From Harenicola maris (GTDB taxonomy: Bacteria; Pseudomonadota; Alphaproteobacteria; Rhodobacterales; Rhodobacteraceae), in assembly GCA_018524345.1 (NCBI GenBank), contig JADQAZ010000003.1, positions 248,001-312,000 of the forward strand: a stretch of DNA of 64,000 bases, written 5' to 3'. The notes below the pieces were generated by a model. It was given only the letters and a program-made list of their open reading frames with translations. It ran no database searches and was not told the origin of the DNA. How positions within the stretch are numbered: position 1 is the stretch's first letter; each line of letters begins with the position of its first letter. Below, in pieces: positions 43,513 to 52,451 of the stretch. The position numbers and the translations under genes are program-made.

Positions 43513-45411
43513 TTAGCGGGCAGGGGGGCTTTTGGCGGTGCCCATGATTTCCTCGCTGTCCTCGGGGCGGGTGACGAGGGCGGTTTCGAGGTCTCTGTTC
43601 AACTCGCGGGCGCGTTCGATATAGGCGTGGTTCTTGGAGACCGGGACATCGGGTTTCCAAAGGCTGGCCAGTTCGCGCATGGCGTGGCGGTCAAGGCGGT
43701 AGAAGGATTTCTCCAGCTCGTTGGCCTCGAATTCCGAGAAGTCCATGTTTTCCAGAACATAGCGGCCCGCGCGCAGGGAGCTGTCGAACATCTCGCGGAC
43801 GATGTCATTGGCGCCAGCGGCATAGAGGCGGTAGACATGCATGCGGTCATAGGCGCGGGCGACGATGTGCAGGTCGGGCCGTTCCTTGCGGGCGAATTGC
43901 ACCAGTTTGACGGCGGCGTCCTTGTCGTCCAGCGCCACCACCAGCACCCGCGCCTTTTGCAGGCCCGCGGCATGGAGGAGCTCCGGCCTTGTGGGGTCGC
44001 CGAAAAAGCCCTTGAAGCCGAAGCGGCGCATCAGGCGGATGGTTTCAAGGTCATGGTCCAGCACCGTGGTGCTTAGGCCCGCCATCTGCACGACGCGGTT
44101 GACCACCTGACCAAAGCGGCCAATGCCGGCGATGATGACGGGCCCGGTGTCCTGCACGGGGGCCTCGTCGGTGCCGTCCTCGCCGCCCTCATGGCGGTGG
44201 ACGAAACGCTCGTTGAGGATAAAGGCCAGCGGCGTCAGCAGCATCGACAGGGCGACGGCAAGCAGCAAATGCTCGCCCAGAGGATCGGGCAACACGTTCT
44301 GCTGAGTGGAGAAAGAGATCAACACAAAGCCGAATTCACCGGCCTGGGCGAGGCCAAGGGTGAACATCCATTTGTCGCGCCCGCGCAGGCGGAACAGCAG
44401 GGCAAGCCCGTAGAGCACGGCGCCCTTGACGGCGATAAAGGCCAGGGTGATGCCGACAATGACGAAGAAGTTCGAGAACAGCACGCCAAACTGGATGCCC
44501 GCGCCGACGGTGATGAAGAACAGGCCAAGGAGCAGACCCTTGAAGGGCTCCACATCGGCCTCAAGCTGATGGCGGAACTCGGTATTGGCCAGAACCACCC
44601 CGGCGACAAAGGTGCCAAGGGCAGGGGAAAGGCCGACCAACGTCATGAGGAAGGCGATCGCCACCACCATCAACAGCGCCGTGGCGGTGAAAATCTCGCG
44701 CAGCTTGGCGCGGCTGATGAATTGAAAGAAGGGCCGCGTGAGGAAAACGCCCACAAGGATCACGGTGGCAACGGCCCCGAGGGTCACAAGCGTCACGCCC
44801 CAGCCGGGAAGCCCCTCGACCAGCGACATGGTGCCATGGGCGGCCTCATCGGGAAGCTGGCGGTCGATCTCTCCGGCGGCGGTCAGGCTGGGGGGGACCG
44901 GCAGGGTCAGCAGGGGCAGGATCGCCAGCATCGGAATGACGGCGATATCCTGCGTCAGCAGCACAGAAAAAGCCGAGCGCCCGCCCGGCGTGCGCATCAG
45001 GCCCTTCTCGTTCAGGGTCTGTAGAATGATCGCCGTAGAGGACAGCGCAAGGATCATCCCGACAGCAAGGGCGGTTTGCCATGCAAGGCCAAGGAGCATC
45101 CCGCCCAGCATGATCGCAAGGGTAGAGCCCACCACCTGCGCCCCGCCAAGGCCGATCAATTGCCGCCGCATGTCCCACAGGGCGCGGGGGGTCAGCTCCA
45201 GCCCGATGATGAACAGCATCATCACCACGCCGAATTCGGCGAAATGGCGCAGCTCCTCTGTCTCATGGCCCACCAGATGCAGCACCGGGCCAATTACAAT
45301 CCCGGCGGCCAGATATCCCAGAACAGAGCCAAGCCCGAGACGGGCGGCAATCGGCACCGCAATGACAGCGGCACCCAGATAGATCGTTGCTTGAAAGAGG
45401 AAATTGTCCAT
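43513..45411 (-). CDS. CPA2-family monovalent cation:proton antiporter (KefB/KefC-like)
   Basis: A 632-residue integral membrane protein. About twelve hydrophobic segments (residues 1-385) make the antiporter or channel domain. A cytoplasmic RCK/TrkA-N domain follows, with dinucleotide motif GIGRFG near 400 and the FGDPTRPELLHAAGL segment. The C-terminal tail contains LEKSFYRLD.HAMREL. Family members exchange K+ or Na+ for H+, and some are gated by glutathione adducts. It is upstream-isolated; a copy of the ATATCC repeat lies in the 148 bp before its start codon. Confidence 0.9.
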   Translation of the reverse strand: MDNFLFQATIYLGAAVIAVPIAARLGLGSVLGYLAAGIVIGPVLHLVGHETEELRHFAEFGVVMMLFIIGLELTPRALWDMRRQLIGLGGAQVVGSTLAIMLGGMLLGLAWQTALAVGMILALSSTAIILQTLNEKGLMRTPGGRSAFSVLLTQDIAVIPMLAILPLLTLPVPPSLTAAGEIDRQLPDEAAHGTMSLVEGLPGWGVTLVTLGAVATVILVGVFLTRPFFQFISRAKLREIFTATALLMVVAIAFLMTLVGLSPALGTFVAGVVLANTEFRHQLEADVEPFKGLLLGLFFITVGAGIQFGVLFSNFFVIVGITLAFIAVKGAVLYGLALLFRLRGRDKWMFTLGLAQAGEFGFVLISFSTQQNVLPDPLGEHLLLAVALSMLLTPLAFILNERFVHRHEGGEDGTDEAPVQDTGPVIIAGIGRFGQVVNRVVQMAGLSTTVLDHDLETIRLMRRFGFKGFFGDPTRPELLHAAGLQKARVLVVALDDKDAAVKLVQFARKERPDLHIVARAYDRMHVYRLYAAGANDIVREMFDSSLRAGRYVLENMDFSEFEANELEKSFYRLDRHAMRELASLWKPDVPVSKNHAYIERARELNRDLETALVTRPEDSEEIMGTAKSPPAR

Positions 45412-45476
45412 CCCGGCCTTTTCTACAGGGGGGTCTTAAACTCTGGATGACACCCGTGCCACGCGCGCGGCGCCGG

Positions 45477-45511
45477 GCTTCTTATTGGGACAAATATCCC
45501 GGGGGGAGGCC
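45477..45511 (+). repeat. Dispersed intergenic repeat, copy 1
   Basis: GCTTCTTATTGGGACAAATA followed by TCCC and a G-rich AGGCC end. Four copies occur in the window (also 50048-50082, 55514-55548 minus, 55571-55595). It lies 48 bp beyond the stop of the minus-strand fusion gene and is followed by GC-rich short hairpins to 45540. Confidence 0.85.
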
Positions 45512-45559
45512 GAAGGCCGGGGGGCGGAGCCCCCGCGACAGGGGCAAGGCGCGCTCCGG

Positions 45560-48412
45560 TTAGCCCTTTGGCATCTGCAAGACAACATTGCGCCCGCGTT
45601 TGGTGTAGCGCAGTTCCTTTTCGCCGATGGCGCTGACCTGGCCGCCGTCGACGCGGTCGCCGACCTTGACCTTGACGTAGCGGCCCGAGGGCAGGCGCAC
45701 CAGAGCGCGGCGTTTGGAGGGCGAGCCGTAGACGCCGATCAGGTTCACGCGGCTCAGGCGCAGCACGTTGCGCTGTGTCGCCTGTTTGGCGACCGAGGAG
45801 GAGGAGGGGATCTTGGGCGCGACGCGTTGGGAGCGGGAGACCGCGGCGGCATTGGTGACCCGTTCGGGCTCTGCCTGCTGGGCGCGTTCCTGCGCCTTTT
45901 TCACGCGGGCGACGCGGGCGGCCATGTTGCCGGGGCGGTTTTTCGGCTCGCGCGATGTGGCGACGGCATAGCGCGAGGCGCTGCGGAATTCGGCATCGCG
46001 GGCGGCTTGGGCGCGGGCGGCGGCGGCGTTTTTGGCGGCCTCTGCCTCGGCCTTGGCGATGGCGGCTTTCTCCGCATCGGTCAGGGCGTTTTTCTTGGCC
46101 TCTTCGGCGGCGGCGAGGCGTTTGGCCTCTGCTTCGGCCTCTTCGGCTTCGGCCAGTTTTAGGGCCTCAGCGATGGCCTCTTTGCGGGCGGCCTCTGCCG
46201 TGTCCTGAATGGAGCGGGGGCGGGTTTTGGGGCGCAGGCCGGAGAGTTCGGCGAGGGTGTGCCCGCCGAGCTGTGCCTTTTGCGCGGCCTCCGCCAGCCC
46301 GCTTGGGCGGGTGCGGGGGCGCAGCTGGCTCAGGGCGGCGCGGGCGCTGTCTTCGGCGGTGGCCTCTGCGGCGCTGGTGGGGCGGTTCGGTGGAGTGATG
46401 GCGGGGCGGCCTGCGTAGAGGGCGATGCCCTCTGCGGTCATGGCGCCGTCTTCACTGGGCGCGACTTGGCCATCGGGGCCAAGCACGACCTTTTCGCCAA
46501 AGGGCAGCGGGTTGACCTGACGTGCGGGGGCCTCGTCTTCCAATGTCGCGCCACGGGGCAGGTCAACCGCGTCATGGACGGAGACCTCGGGGTCGATGGA
46601 GGCTTGGTAAAGCTGGTTCAGATCGTCCTGCGCCGGGGCTGTGCCTGCTTCGGGTGCCAGTTGCCAGACGCCCGTGGCGGCATAGGCGGCGCGGGCGCTG
46701 TCGGGGTCGATCGGGGCCTCGGGTTCTGCATCGGCCAGCTCGTCCTCGCTGGCTTCGGTATTGGCGGCCTCGGGGGCGGCGTCCATTTCCGGCAGCGGCG
46801 GGTTTTCGATGATCGGCTCGGCCAGCAGGGGCGCCTCCTCGGGCAGGGCCGAGAAGGGGTCGGAGCCGAGGCTGGCGAGGGCAGTGGTGTTATTGCTCTC
46901 GGCCTCAGGCAGGGGGGCCTGTGTGGCCGCCGCGACGCTGGCGCCGAGGGGCTCCTCAAGGCCGGGGTCGAGGGCGGGCACGCCGGCCTCGCCGAAGGTG
47001 ATGGAGCGGGTCAGCGCGCCGTCAGCGCCCCGTTCGGGGGCAAGCAGGGCGAGCTGCGCGGTCTCTTCGCCCGGGCCCTGCGCCAGGGTGGCACCGCCAA
47101 AGAAGCGCGCGACGGTGGAGGTTGGCGCGAGCGAGGACCAGAGCGCGATCAGCGCGAGGAAGACCAGCAGGATCGCCGTCAGGACAAGGCCCATGTAGCG
47201 CGGTGTCTGGCGCACGCGGGCGGCTTTGGGCTTGCGCTCGCCAAAGACGGTCATGCGGTCGGATTCTTCGGGGGCCTCCTCTACCGGCAGGTCCTCTGGC
47301 ACGGCGCGGGGGGCGATGTTGACCCGTGGCAGGGCCGCGGCCTTGGCGGCGAGGGCCGGGGGCACGGGCGGCATCTTTGTGGCCTTGGCGGGTTTGGCCA
47401 CCGGTTTGGCGGGCGGTGTGGCGCTTGGCGGGGCGACGACATCGGGGGATGTCACGCCGGGCGCGCGCCTTGCGCCGCCGAGTTTGGGCAGGACGGGGGC
47501 GGCCTCGGTGGGTACCTTTTGGGCGGCCTCGGCCGGTGTCTTGGCGGGAGCCTCGGCGGCGGGCACCGGTTTGGGCTTTGACAGCGGCGGCTCGGGCTCC
47601 AGCCCGGCGCGGATGGAGGCAAAGCTGGGTGTGGGTTCGGGCGGCGCCACGGGCGAGGGCACAGGCGCGGCGGTCTCTGCCGCCTCGGGTGCGGCAACGG
47701 TCGGCGCCTGCGGTGCTTCGGGGGCCTCCTCGGGCGCGGTGACCTGCGGCGCGGGGGCGCTTGGTGTGTCGAGGGGGGGCGTGTCGACGGTGGGGGCGGC
47801 GATGACCGGGGCGGGTTTGGCCGCGACGGGGTCGGGTTCGGCTGCCGGGGCGTCCTCCGCCGGGGCGGCTTCGAACGCCTCCATCGTGCCTTGCAGCACG
47901 AGGATTTCTGCATCCGCCTGCATCTGCTGCTCCGCGGCTTCGGCGGGGCCGAAGAAAGGCTCGCGCGGGAAATCATCGGCGGCGGGGATGGCGACAAAGC
48001 CAAGGGGGGCAAAGCCGTGCTCGGCGGCAAAGCCCTCCGCCTCCGCCAAGGTCGCGCGGGCGACGACGGCGATTTTCAGGGTGCCGCCCACCTCGGCCCA
48101 GTCGTAGACGAGCTCCTCCACCGCATAGGGCGTGGCCCCCTCAAGCGCGTTGCGCACGCGGGCGGCGTCGGCCTCTTCCCCCTCGCCGGAGGCGGGGGTC
48201 TGGGTATAGAGGATTTGCGAGTTCGGCATGATCAGTTTGCAGGCCAAGGGGCCAAGATCCAGCGCCACGGCGCGGGTCCGCAGGGCCGCAAGATCGCCCG
48301 CCAGCATGGTGCTTTCGAGGCTGACATCCCCAACAACGCGCCAGCCATCGGCAGCGCGCGCATACAGGGCGATGCCTGCGTGGGTAAGATTGAGGGCGAA
48401 AACCGGGGTCAT
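45560..48412 (-). CDS. Large membrane protein with PilM/GspL-like N-domain and PilP/GspC-like C-domain
   Basis: A 950-residue protein. Residues 1-170 read like an actin-fold PilM/GspL-type cytoplasmic domain (VFALNLTHAGIALYARAADG, ALEGATPYAVEELVYDWAEV, LKIAVVARATLAEAEGFAAE). A long Pro/Ala/Glu-rich linker (about 190-390) leads to a single transmembrane helix near 407-428 (MGLVLTAILLVFLALIALW). A second disordered, Ala/Glu-rich stretch follows, then a compact C-terminal domain (about 885-950; IGVYGSPSKRRALVRLPSGR) resembling PilP/GspC homology regions. I infer a one-chain version of an inner-membrane platform pair. No pilin or secretin gene is nearby. Confidence 0.7.
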   Translation of the reverse strand: MTPVFALNLTHAGIALYARAADGWRVVGDVSLESTMLAGDLAALRTRAVALDLGPLACKLIMPNSQILYTQTPASGEGEEADAARVRNALEGATPYAVEELVYDWAEVGGTLKIAVVARATLAEAEGFAAEHGFAPLGFVAIPAADDFPREPFFGPAEAAEQQMQADAEILVLQGTMEAFEAAPAEDAPAAEPDPVAAKPAPVIAAPTVDTPPLDTPSAPAPQVTAPEEAPEAPQAPTVAAPEAAETAAPVPSPVAPPEPTPSFASIRAGLEPEPPLSKPKPVPAAEAPAKTPAEAAQKVPTEAAPVLPKLGGARRAPGVTSPDVVAPPSATPPAKPVAKPAKATKMPPVPPALAAKAAALPRVNIAPRAVPEDLPVEEAPEESDRMTVFGERKPKAARVRQTPRYMGLVLTAILLVFLALIALWSSLAPTSTVARFFGGATLAQGPGEETAQLALLAPERGADGALTRSITFGEAGVPALDPGLEEPLGASVAAATQAPLPEAESNNTTALASLGSDPFSALPEEAPLLAEPIIENPPLPEMDAAPEAANTEASEDELADAEPEAPIDPDSARAAYAATGVWQLAPEAGTAPAQDDLNQLYQASIDPEVSVHDAVDLPRGATLEDEAPARQVNPLPFGEKVVLGPDGQVAPSEDGAMTAEGIALYAGRPAITPPNRPTSAAEATAEDSARAALSQLRPRTRPSGLAEAAQKAQLGGHTLAELSGLRPKTRPRSIQDTAEAARKEAIAEALKLAEAEEAEAEAKRLAAAEEAKKNALTDAEKAAIAKAEAEAAKNAAAARAQAARDAEFRSASRYAVATSREPKNRPGNMAARVARVKKAQERAQQAEPERVTNAAAVSRSQRVAPKIPSSSSVAKQATQRNVLRLSRVNLIGVYGSPSKRRALVRLPSGRYVKVKVGDRVDGGQVSAIGEKELRYTKRGRNVVLQMPKG

Positions 48413-48651
48413 GGGGTGCGAAAAAGCCTTTGAAACCAACACAAATCAGGGTGCGGCCGGCCATCGGGCCGGTTTGCCCCCTATTCATGCCAAATTCTGT
48501 CATAAAATTCAATGAACACCGGGCAGTTCTTTGCCCCTGTGCCATGGGCGCACAGGCCCGGCGGGCGGGCCTGTGACGGTTTGCAGTGGCAGCGGGCCGG
48601 GGCAGGGGCTTTGGCGGGCCAAACCCCTGCGCGGATTGCTGCCGATCCGGC

Positions 48652-49944
48652 CTAGCTTCCGGCCTTGTTCAGGGCCTGATCAAGGTCTGCGATCAGGTCG
48701 GCGGCATCCTCTGTGCCGATCGACAGGCGCACCACATTGGGGGCGGCGCCTGCGGCCTCCTGCTGCTCGGCAGAGAGCTGTCGGTGGGTGGTGGAGGCCG
48801 AGTGGATCACGAGGCTCCGCGTGTCGCCAAGGTTGGCCACATGGGAGAAAATCTCGAGGCTATCGACCATTTTCACGCAGGCGTCATAGCCGCCCTTGAG
48901 CGCCACGGTAAACAGCGCGCCCGCCCCGCGGGGGCAGATTTTCTCGACCCGGTGGTTATAGGGCGAGGAGGGCAGACCGGCATAGGTCACGGCCTCCACA
49001 TTGGGGTGGGTTTCGAGCCAAGCGGCGATTTTCTCGGCGTTCTCCACATGGCGTTCCATCCGCAGGGAGAGGGTCTCGATGCCCATCAAGGTGTAATGCG
49101 CGCCCTGCGGGTTCATCGTCATGCCCAGATCGCGCAGACCCACGGCGATGCCGTGGAAGGTGAAGGCAAGGGGGCCGAAGGTCTCGTGGAACTTGAGGCC
49201 GTGATAGGCGGGCTCTGGCTGCGAGAGGGAGGGGAACTTGTCGCTGGCGGACCAGTCGAAATTGCCCGAATCCACCACAACGCCGCCGGTGACGGTGCCA
49301 TTGCCGGTCAGGTATTTGGTGGTGGAATGCACCACAAGCGTCGCGCCATGCTCGAAGGGGCGGCACAGATAGGGGGTGGCGGTGGTGTTGTCCACGATCA
49401 GGGGCAGGCCCGCGTCATTGGCAATGGCAGAGATCGCGTCCAGATCGGTGATATAACCGCCGGGGTTGGCGATGCTCTCGCAGAAGATCGCGCGGGTGTC
49501 CTCGTCAATGGCGGCCTTCACGGCATCGGTGTCGTCAAAGTCGACAAAGGTCGCGCTCCAGCCGAACCGCTTGATGGTCTGGGAGAACTGCGTGACCGTG
49601 CCGCCATAAAGACGGGTGGAGACAACAACATTCTTGCCCGGCGTCATCAGCGGGAACAGCGCCATGATCTGCGCCGCATGGCCAGAGGAACAGCAGACCG
49701 CACCGGCGCCGCCCTCAAGCGTGGCAATGCGTTCTTGCAAAACCGCAATGGTGGGGTTGGTCAGACGCGAATAGATGTAGCCAACCTCTTGCAGGTTGAA
49801 CAAGGCGGCGGCGTGATCCGCATCGCGAAAGACATAGGCGGTGGATTGATAGATCGGCGTCTGCCGCGCACCGGTGGCAGGATCAGGGCGCGCGCCCGCG
49901 TGAATTTGCAAGGTGTCAAAGCCGTATGTAGGGCCGTCTGTCAT
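48652..49944 (-). CDS. metY: O-acetylhomoserine sulfhydrylase (MetY-type, PLP-dependent)
   Basis: A 430-residue Cys/Met-metabolism PLP enzyme. MTDGPTYGFDTLQIHAG, PIYQSTAYVF, YIYSRLTNPT, LEGGAGAVCCSSGHAA and the PLP-lysine region HSTTKYLTGNGTVTGGVVVD fit O-acetylhomoserine sulfhydrylases; the length is usual for MetY. It makes homocysteine (or methionine) from O-acetylhomoserine and sulfide in the cytoplasm. It is a single gene with a G-rich SD (GGAGGAA). That SD lies in a potential hairpin (49955-49977), suggesting control at initiation. Confidence 0.92.
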   Translation of the reverse strand: MTDGPTYGFDTLQIHAGARPDPATGARQTPIYQSTAYVFRDADHAAALFNLQEVGYIYSRLTNPTIAVLQERIATLEGGAGAVCCSSGHAAQIMALFPLMTPGKNVVVSTRLYGGTVTQFSQTIKRFGWSATFVDFDDTDAVKAAIDEDTRAIFCESIANPGGYITDLDAISAIANDAGLPLIVDNTTATPYLCRPFEHGATLVVHSTTKYLTGNGTVTGGVVVDSGNFDWSASDKFPSLSQPEPAYHGLKFHETFGPLAFTFHGIAVGLRDLGMTMNPQGAHYTLMGIETLSLRMERHVENAEKIAAWLETHPNVEAVTYAGLPSSPYNHRVEKICPRGAGALFTVALKGGYDACVKMVDSLEIFSHVANLGDTRSLVIHSASTTHRQLSAEQQEAAGAAPNVVRLSIGTEDAADLIADLDQALNKAGS

Positions 49945-49949
49945 GTCGG

Positions 49950-49977
49950 TTCCTCCCGAGGAAAAATTGCAATTCGG
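49950..49977 (-). promoter_or_regulatory. SD-sequestering hairpin upstream of metY
   Basis: On the metY transcript, CCCGA (49977-49973) pairs with TCGGG (49959-49955) around a 13-base loop, and the Shine-Dalgarno GGGAGGAA begins inside the 3' arm. Alphaproteobacterial metY genes are often preceded by SAM-binding RNAs that hide the SD. I cannot match a riboswitch consensus here. Confidence 0.35.
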
Positions 49978-50047
49978 GTGTATGCCAAGGGGGCGGGGCG
50001 CTCAAGCAGGCAATGCAGGCACGGGGGTAAATAGAAAACCGCGCCCT

Positions 50048-50082
50048 GCTTCTTATTGGGACAAATATCCCCGCCGGAGGCC
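50048..50082 (+). repeat. Dispersed intergenic repeat, copy 2
   Basis: The best-preserved copy: GCTTCTTATTGGGACAAATA, then TCCCCGCCGGAGGCC. It lies between metY (start 49944) and the 3' end of the glycosyltransferase-like gene (stop 50144), 61 bp beyond that stop. Confidence 0.88.
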
Positions 50083-50143
50083 TGAAATCGCCGCGCAGCG
50101 GCCAAGATTTTTCGTCGAAAAATCTGCGTGTTGCACGGTTGGG

Positions 50144-51319
50144 TTAGCGCATCCAGAGGTTGGCTTTTTTGATGCGGTTGCGGATCATCTTTTCGGCGCG
50201 GGGCAGGTTGGAGCGGTCGAACATGGCGCGGACCTTGTCGCCTTTGCCCTGATAAATCACCCGTTTGAAGGGGTCGTATTCCTTCAGCACTTTCTTGAGT
50301 TTGTTCGGCGCGGTGAGCTCCGTCAGGAAGGCAATCACCCTGTCCGGTGCGCGGGCATAGAGCAGGGGCAGCACGCGCCAGTGGCAGGTGATATCCCCGT
50401 CCAAGCCGTCCAGTTCCTGCCCCGGGCGGCCGCCGCCCAAGGCGTGGATGACCAGCGGCAGGGCGACTTGGTCGAGCCATGGGTCGAGTTCCTGGCAGAC
50501 CAGTTCCTCTGGCCGGTCTGAGCGGATGGAGCGGGCGTATTCGGTGAACTTTTCGCCAAAGGTCGGCCCGCAATTGCCAAAAAACCAGCCGGCGTTGAAA
50601 TACATGTAGCGTTGCCAGTATTCCTGAGGCTGGCTTTCATCGATCGTGGGGGCCATGTCGAGGCCGAAGCGGTCATAGAGGCTGCCCCAGATTTCCTCAT
50701 ACCCCGGGCCGTAGAGTTCGATTTCGGGCCATGTCCCCTCGCGCTGCATCGAGGCGGCGGGGCGGTCGAAGTCGAAGGGGACCTTGCTGATCGGGCCGGT
50801 GATCAGGGTGTCGCTGTCGAGAAACACGAAGGGTTCGCCCTTGGGCAGCAGGCGCAGGGCCTCGATCTTGTTGCCATAGGGGTATTCGGAGCCGAAGTGT
50901 TCGGAGTGCAGCGGCAGGATTTCCACGTCCAGAGCCTCCAAAGCCTCGCGGGTGGCGGTGCCTTTGATGCGCGGATCGTTGTTCCATTTCGGCCCGGGTT
51001 GGGGCTCTGCCATGATGAGGCGGCCTTTGAAATCGGGGTCAGAGGCGCGCAGGGAGGCGGCGAGCAGGAGGGCCTCATACTGGATACGCCCGCCTTGGGC
51101 GACGACGAGGATGTTGAAGACGGGGGTTTTACGCGGCTTTTTGGGCGCGGCTTTGCGGGCTGCGGGTTTCTTGGCGGCGGCTTTGGGGGCCGCTGTCTTG
51201 GTGGGTTTCGCGGTTTTGGCCGTTGTTTTACGGGCTGTTGCCGGTTTTGCAGCGGGTTTTTTCGCCGGTTCTTTGGCCGGATCTTTCGCCGTTGTCTTTC
51301 GGGGTGTTTTCGCCGCCAT
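50144..51319 (-). CDS. Glycosyltransferase-like protein with histone-H1-like N-terminal tail
   Basis: A 391-residue protein. The first 65 residues are almost only Lys, Ala, Thr, Pro and Arg (KTTAK and KPAAK repeats), like histone H1 or AlgP tails. From residue 68 (FNILVVAQGGRIQYEALLLA) it is a GT-A-like fold with the DxD-type motif FLDSDT at 168-170, followed by the YMYFNAGWFFG segment typical of sugar transferases that use a nucleotide-sugar and a metal. The C-terminus is basic (KKVLKEYDPFKRVIYQGKGD). Substrate unknown; the tail probably binds nucleic acid, anionic polymer or membrane. No signal peptide. Confidence 0.75.
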   Translation of the reverse strand: MAAKTPRKTTAKDPAKEPAKKPAAKPATARKTTAKTAKPTKTAAPKAAAKKPAARKAAPKKPRKTPVFNILVVAQGGRIQYEALLLAASLRASDPDFKGRLIMAEPQPGPKWNNDPRIKGTATREALEALDVEILPLHSEHFGSEYPYGNKIEALRLLPKGEPFVFLDSDTLITGPISKVPFDFDRPAASMQREGTWPEIELYGPGYEEIWGSLYDRFGLDMAPTIDESQPQEYWQRYMYFNAGWFFGNCGPTFGEKFTEYARSIRSDRPEELVCQELDPWLDQVALPLVIHALGGGRPGQELDGLDGDITCHWRVLPLLYARAPDRVIAFLTELTAPNKLKKVLKEYDPFKRVIYQGKGDKVRAMFDRSNLPRAEKMIRNRIKKANLWMR

Positions 51320-51404
51320 TTCGGGGGGCCTTTCTGCTCTGCCTGTGGTCTTTTTAGCCGGATCACGTGGGGCGGGGGAAGGGGGGAATGTCCCTGTCCG
51401 CGCC

Positions 51405-52451
51405 TTAGTAGCCGGTCATTTCCAGATATCCACGCCCTGTGTGGCTGCCGCTGATGCGGACGGGGCCTTCCCAATAGGGGAATGTGGTGTCCATCCACGC
51501 CTCGGGGTTCACCGCCTTGATGGTGACGTCAATGCTATGGCCGGGCAGGGTGACCTGCCACTCTACCGGCAGGCTGCGGCCATGGGTTTGGGCCATGGCG
51601 AGGGGGGTGAGGGTGATCTCCTCGGGAGAGAGGGGGGTGGCTGTGCCGTCGGCCTCGATCACTGTGCCGGAATGGAAGGCGGGGGCGTCTTCCTCGCGCA
51701 GGGCAAAGCCCATGATCCGGCGGCCATCATCGAGGGAGAGGGAGACCCAATCCCAGCCTGTCTGGCTTTCTGACAGGGGCTGGGAGGACCATTCGCGGTC
51801 CAGCCATGCGGTGCCTGTGACCGGCACCTCGCCCTCGGGCAGGGTCAGGGTGCCCTGCGCCTGATAGAAGGGTTGGGAGTAGTAGAAGCTGGCCTGTCCA
51901 TCGCGGGATTTGACGGAGTAGCCTGCCTCGCCCTGCAAGATCAGGGGGGGCTCGGCGTTGAGGGTGAGGGCATAGGCGAAGCCCTCTCCCTCGGCTGTGA
52001 GGGCGAGGCTGTCCATATCCGGGCCGGTGCCCAGCATCTGCCAAGTGTCGATCCATGCGGCAAAGGGGGCGGGGGCGACGCCGGCCTGCCCAGTGCCGCC
52101 GCGGGCGAGGCGTTCGGCGTGGTGATGGGCGGTGGGGGTGGTCAGGGCGGCGTGGCCCATCCAGACCTGCGGGTTTTGCCACCCCTCGTCCGTGCCGGGG
52201 GCGGTGGCGGAGCGGAACAGCGTCCATTGGACGCCGTAGTCGGTGCCGTCCGGCCCTGTCAGGTTGGCGGTGATATACCACCATTCGATGCGGTAATCGG
52301 GGTGGGCCTGATGGTCCTGCGGGAAGGTCAGGGGGGTGCCGCGTTCCGGCACGGCAAAGCCCTCCGCCTGCGTGCCCAGACCGGCGAAGCCCTGGGCCGT
52401 GGCCTGCGCGGCCATCAGGAGGAGCGCGGCGAAGGCGGCTTTAACGTTCAT
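51405..52451 (-). CDS. Secreted lipocalin-like (CrtC/AttH family) protein
   Basis: A 348-residue protein with signal peptide (MNVKAAFAALLLMAAQATAQ) and the AttH/CrtC lipocalin-like double beta-barrel: PDYRIEWWYITANLTGPDGT near the start, GMDWVSLSLDDGR-like GWDWVSLSLDDGRRIMGFAL in the middle, and TFPYWEGPVRISG at the end. Its ATG overlaps the 3' end of the ABC permease gene by 11 bp, making a trio ATPase, permease and periplasmic protein. Such AttH proteins accompany LolCDE-like ABC complexes and are thought to carry a lipid or lipoprotein cargo. Ligand unknown. Confidence 0.82.
   Translation of the reverse strand: MNVKAAFAALLLMAAQATAQGFAGLGTQAEGFAVPERGTPLTFPQDHQAHPDYRIEWWYITANLTGPDGTDYGVQWTLFRSATAPGTDEGWQNPQVWMGHAALTTPTAHHHAERLARGGTGQAGVAPAPFAAWIDTWQMLGTGPDMDSLALTAEGEGFAYALTLNAEPPLILQGEAGYSVKSRDGQASFYYSQPFYQAQGTLTLPEGEVPVTGTAWLDREWSSQPLSESQTGWDWVSLSLDDGRRIMGFALREEDAPAFHSGTVIEADGTATPLSPEEITLTPLAMAQTHGRSLPVEWQVTLPGHSIDVTIKAVNPEAWMDTTFPYWEGPVRISGSHTGRGYLEMTGY

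Noticed and set aside
49945-50047. A SAM-II type riboswitch before metY
   Set aside because: Only a simple SD-covering hairpin could be seen; the conserved pseudoknot core of SAM-II was not recognisable by eye, so it is listed only as a hairpin.
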